From Paractinoplanes rishiriensis (lineage in GTDB: Bacteria; Actinomycetota; Actinomycetes; Mycobacteriales; Micromonosporaceae): 64,000 nt of DNA. Position 1 is the stretch's first letter. Each line of letters begins with the position of its first letter. A program made the position numbers and the translations under genes. Under the pieces are notes generated by a model. The model worked only from the letters and a program-made list of their open reading frames with translations, was not told the origin of the DNA and did not search any database. Location of the stretch: positions 1-64,000 of the forward strand of contig NZ_BOMV01000013.1 of the NCBI RefSeq assembly GCF_016862375.1, read 5' to 3'. Below are positions 62,933 through 64,000 of the stretch, one piece after another.

Positions 62933-63894
62933 CCAGCCTGGTCGACCGCTACGTCTACACCGCGCTGCGCCGGGTGCCGGAAGGGCAGCGCGCCGACATC
63001 GACCGCGAGCTTCGCGCCTCCATCGACGACGCCGTCGATGCGCGGGTCGAAGCCGGTGACACGCACGACGCCGCGGTGCAGGCCGCGCTGCGCGACCTCG
63101 GCGACCCGGACCGGCTGGCCGACAGCTACGCCGGGCGGGCGGGCTACCTGATCGGGCCGGAGCTCTACCCGGTGTGGCGGCGGCTGCTGCGGCTGCTGCT
63201 CACGATTGTGCTGCCGATCGTCGTCGGGGTGACCGTTTTCGTCCAGCTGTTGAACGACCCGGAGATCGGCGCGGTGATCGGCAGCGTGATCAGCGTGATC
63301 CTCAACGTGGGCGTGCACATGGCGTTCTGGACCACCCTGGTCTTCGTCGTCATCGAGCGCACCGGACACGGCCGCACCGAGTTGCGCACCACCTGGACCC
63401 CGGACGACCTGCCCCAGTACGAACCACGCCACATGTCCGTCACCGACCTGGCCGCCAACCTGGTCTGGCCTGTCCTGCTGATCGCGGCCCTGGTGCTCCA
63501 GCAGTTCACGTTCACCGCCGAGCCGGTGCTCAACCCGGCGAACTGGACCTTCTGGTGGCCGTTCCTGATCGTCATGGTCGCGCTCCGGGGTGCGTACTCC
63601 GTCTGGATCTACCGGTCCGGCCGGTCGCGCCTGACCGCCGTGGTCAACGCCGCGCTGGTGCTGCTCACCTCGGGTCCGATGGTGTGGCTGCTGGCGACCG
63701 ACCGGTTCTTCAACCCGGAGTACACCGGCTTCGCCGAGATCGGCACCGGCGACGCCAAGAACTGGATCACCGTCACCGTGATCACGGTCATCGTCCTCAC
63801 TTCACTGTGGGACATCGCTGACGGTGTGATCCGCGCCCGCCGCGGTCTGCCGGCACCGGTCCCCGGCACCGGAAACACCTACAACTTCGGCTGA
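62929..63894 (+). CDS. Permease-prefix-domain membrane protein
   Basis: A 321-residue membrane protein. The first 70 residues form a soluble helical prefix domain (RVPEGQRADIDRELRASIDDAVDAR, AALRDLGDPDRLADSYAGR) of the kind coupled to PadR regulators. About six hydrophobic helices follow (from about 88). No transporter motif is visible. ATG at 62929 overlaps the PadR stop and has GGGAG upstream. It probably senses or buffers an envelope state together with PadR; the exact role is unknown. Confidence 0.8.
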   Translation: MTSLVDRYVYTALRRVPEGQRADIDRELRASIDDAVDARVEAGDTHDAAVQAALRDLGDPDRLADSYAGRAGYLIGPELYPVWRRLLRLLLTIVLPIVVGVTVFVQLLNDPEIGAVIGSVISVILNVGVHMAFWTTLVFVVIERTGHGRTELRTTWTPDDLPQYEPRHMSVTDLAANLVWPVLLIAALVLQQFTFTAEPVLNPANWTFWWPFLIVMVALRGAYSVWIYRSGRSRLTAVVNAALVLLTSGPMVWLLATDRFFNPEYTGFAEIGTGDAKNWITVTVITVIVLTSLWDIADGVIRARRGLPAPVPGTGNTYNFG

Positions 63895-63900
63895 CCGACC

Positions 63901-63959
63901 CGGCGCCTCGGCACGGGAAAGGGCTTGCTCCAGCGAGAACTTTCCAAGCCGAGGCGCCG
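63901..63959. terminator. Long hairpin after the PadR operon
   Basis: CGGCGCCTCGGC (63901-63912) pairs perfectly with GCCGAGGCGCCG (63948-63959). Inside, GGAAAG (63916-63921) pairs with CTTTCC (63940-63945). It begins 6 nt after the stop and is followed by TTCGTTTG. A transcription terminator is the likely role. The last 40 bp of the window show nothing further. Confidence 0.8.
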
Positions 63960-64000
63960 TTCGTTTGATCCATGCGCGTCGCTGGTCCGTGTCCTACCCC

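Overview
The window is high-GC actinobacterial DNA with GTG starts, ATGA/GTGA stop-start overlaps and Tat-type leaders. Gene content fits a soil actinomycete of the Micromonosporaceae (Actinoplanes-like); this placement is inference, as no rRNA is present. I saw no rRNA, tRNA, CRISPR array or prophage.

About 0.1-38.6 kb is a steroid (cholesterol/phytosterol) catabolic locus. Side-chain genes resemble the mycobacterial KstR regulon: fadA5 divergent from cyp125, a secreted cholesterol oxidase behind a DUF35-ltp4-ltp3 set, echA19 divergent from fadD19, a DUF1214-like/SDR/sulfotransferase trio (Rv3531c-Rv3529c order), and fadA6 divergent from fadE26-fadE27 (chsE4-chsE5). Ten 14-bp sites matching or nearly matching the KstR motif TnnAACnnGTTnnA sit at the expected promoters. 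From 29.5 to 36.4 kb follow the late C/D-ring genes (ipdC, ipdB, ipdA, echA20, several SDRs) with kstR2 and three KstR2-like sites. The two systems meet at a promoter region between kstR2 and an alcohol dehydrogenase that carries one site of each type.

Foreign-looking material interrupts this locus: a decayed IS3-family element (5.0-5.7 kb); a three-gene protease module (TPR/zinc-ribbon protein, cytoplasmic subtilase, HEYGH metalloprotease; 10.5-14.7 kb); and a block of small membrane proteins (22.5-24.5 kb) bounded on one side by a copy of the sulfotransferase gene end.

From 38.7 to 45.3 kb, five minus-strand genes form a probable NTPase-based conflict or signalling system: a DUF4062-NACHT STAND protein, a coiled-coil protein, two tandem divergent P-loop GTPases and a proline-rich protein. 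Next come a family-2 glycosyltransferase with an upstream 51-residue LPLTG mini-protein, a twice-frameshifted pseudogene, an aminoglycoside-phosphotransferase-like kinase and a small membrane protein.

From 49.4 to 61.6 kb lies a plant-polysaccharide locus that looks built for xyloglucan: LacI regulator, GH3, ROK repressor, GH42, secreted GH74 and GH95. The window ends with a flavin-nucleotide-type oxidase, a PadR regulator coupled to a permease-prefix membrane protein, and a strong terminal hairpin. The sterol and xyloglucan loci together suggest a life on plant debris.
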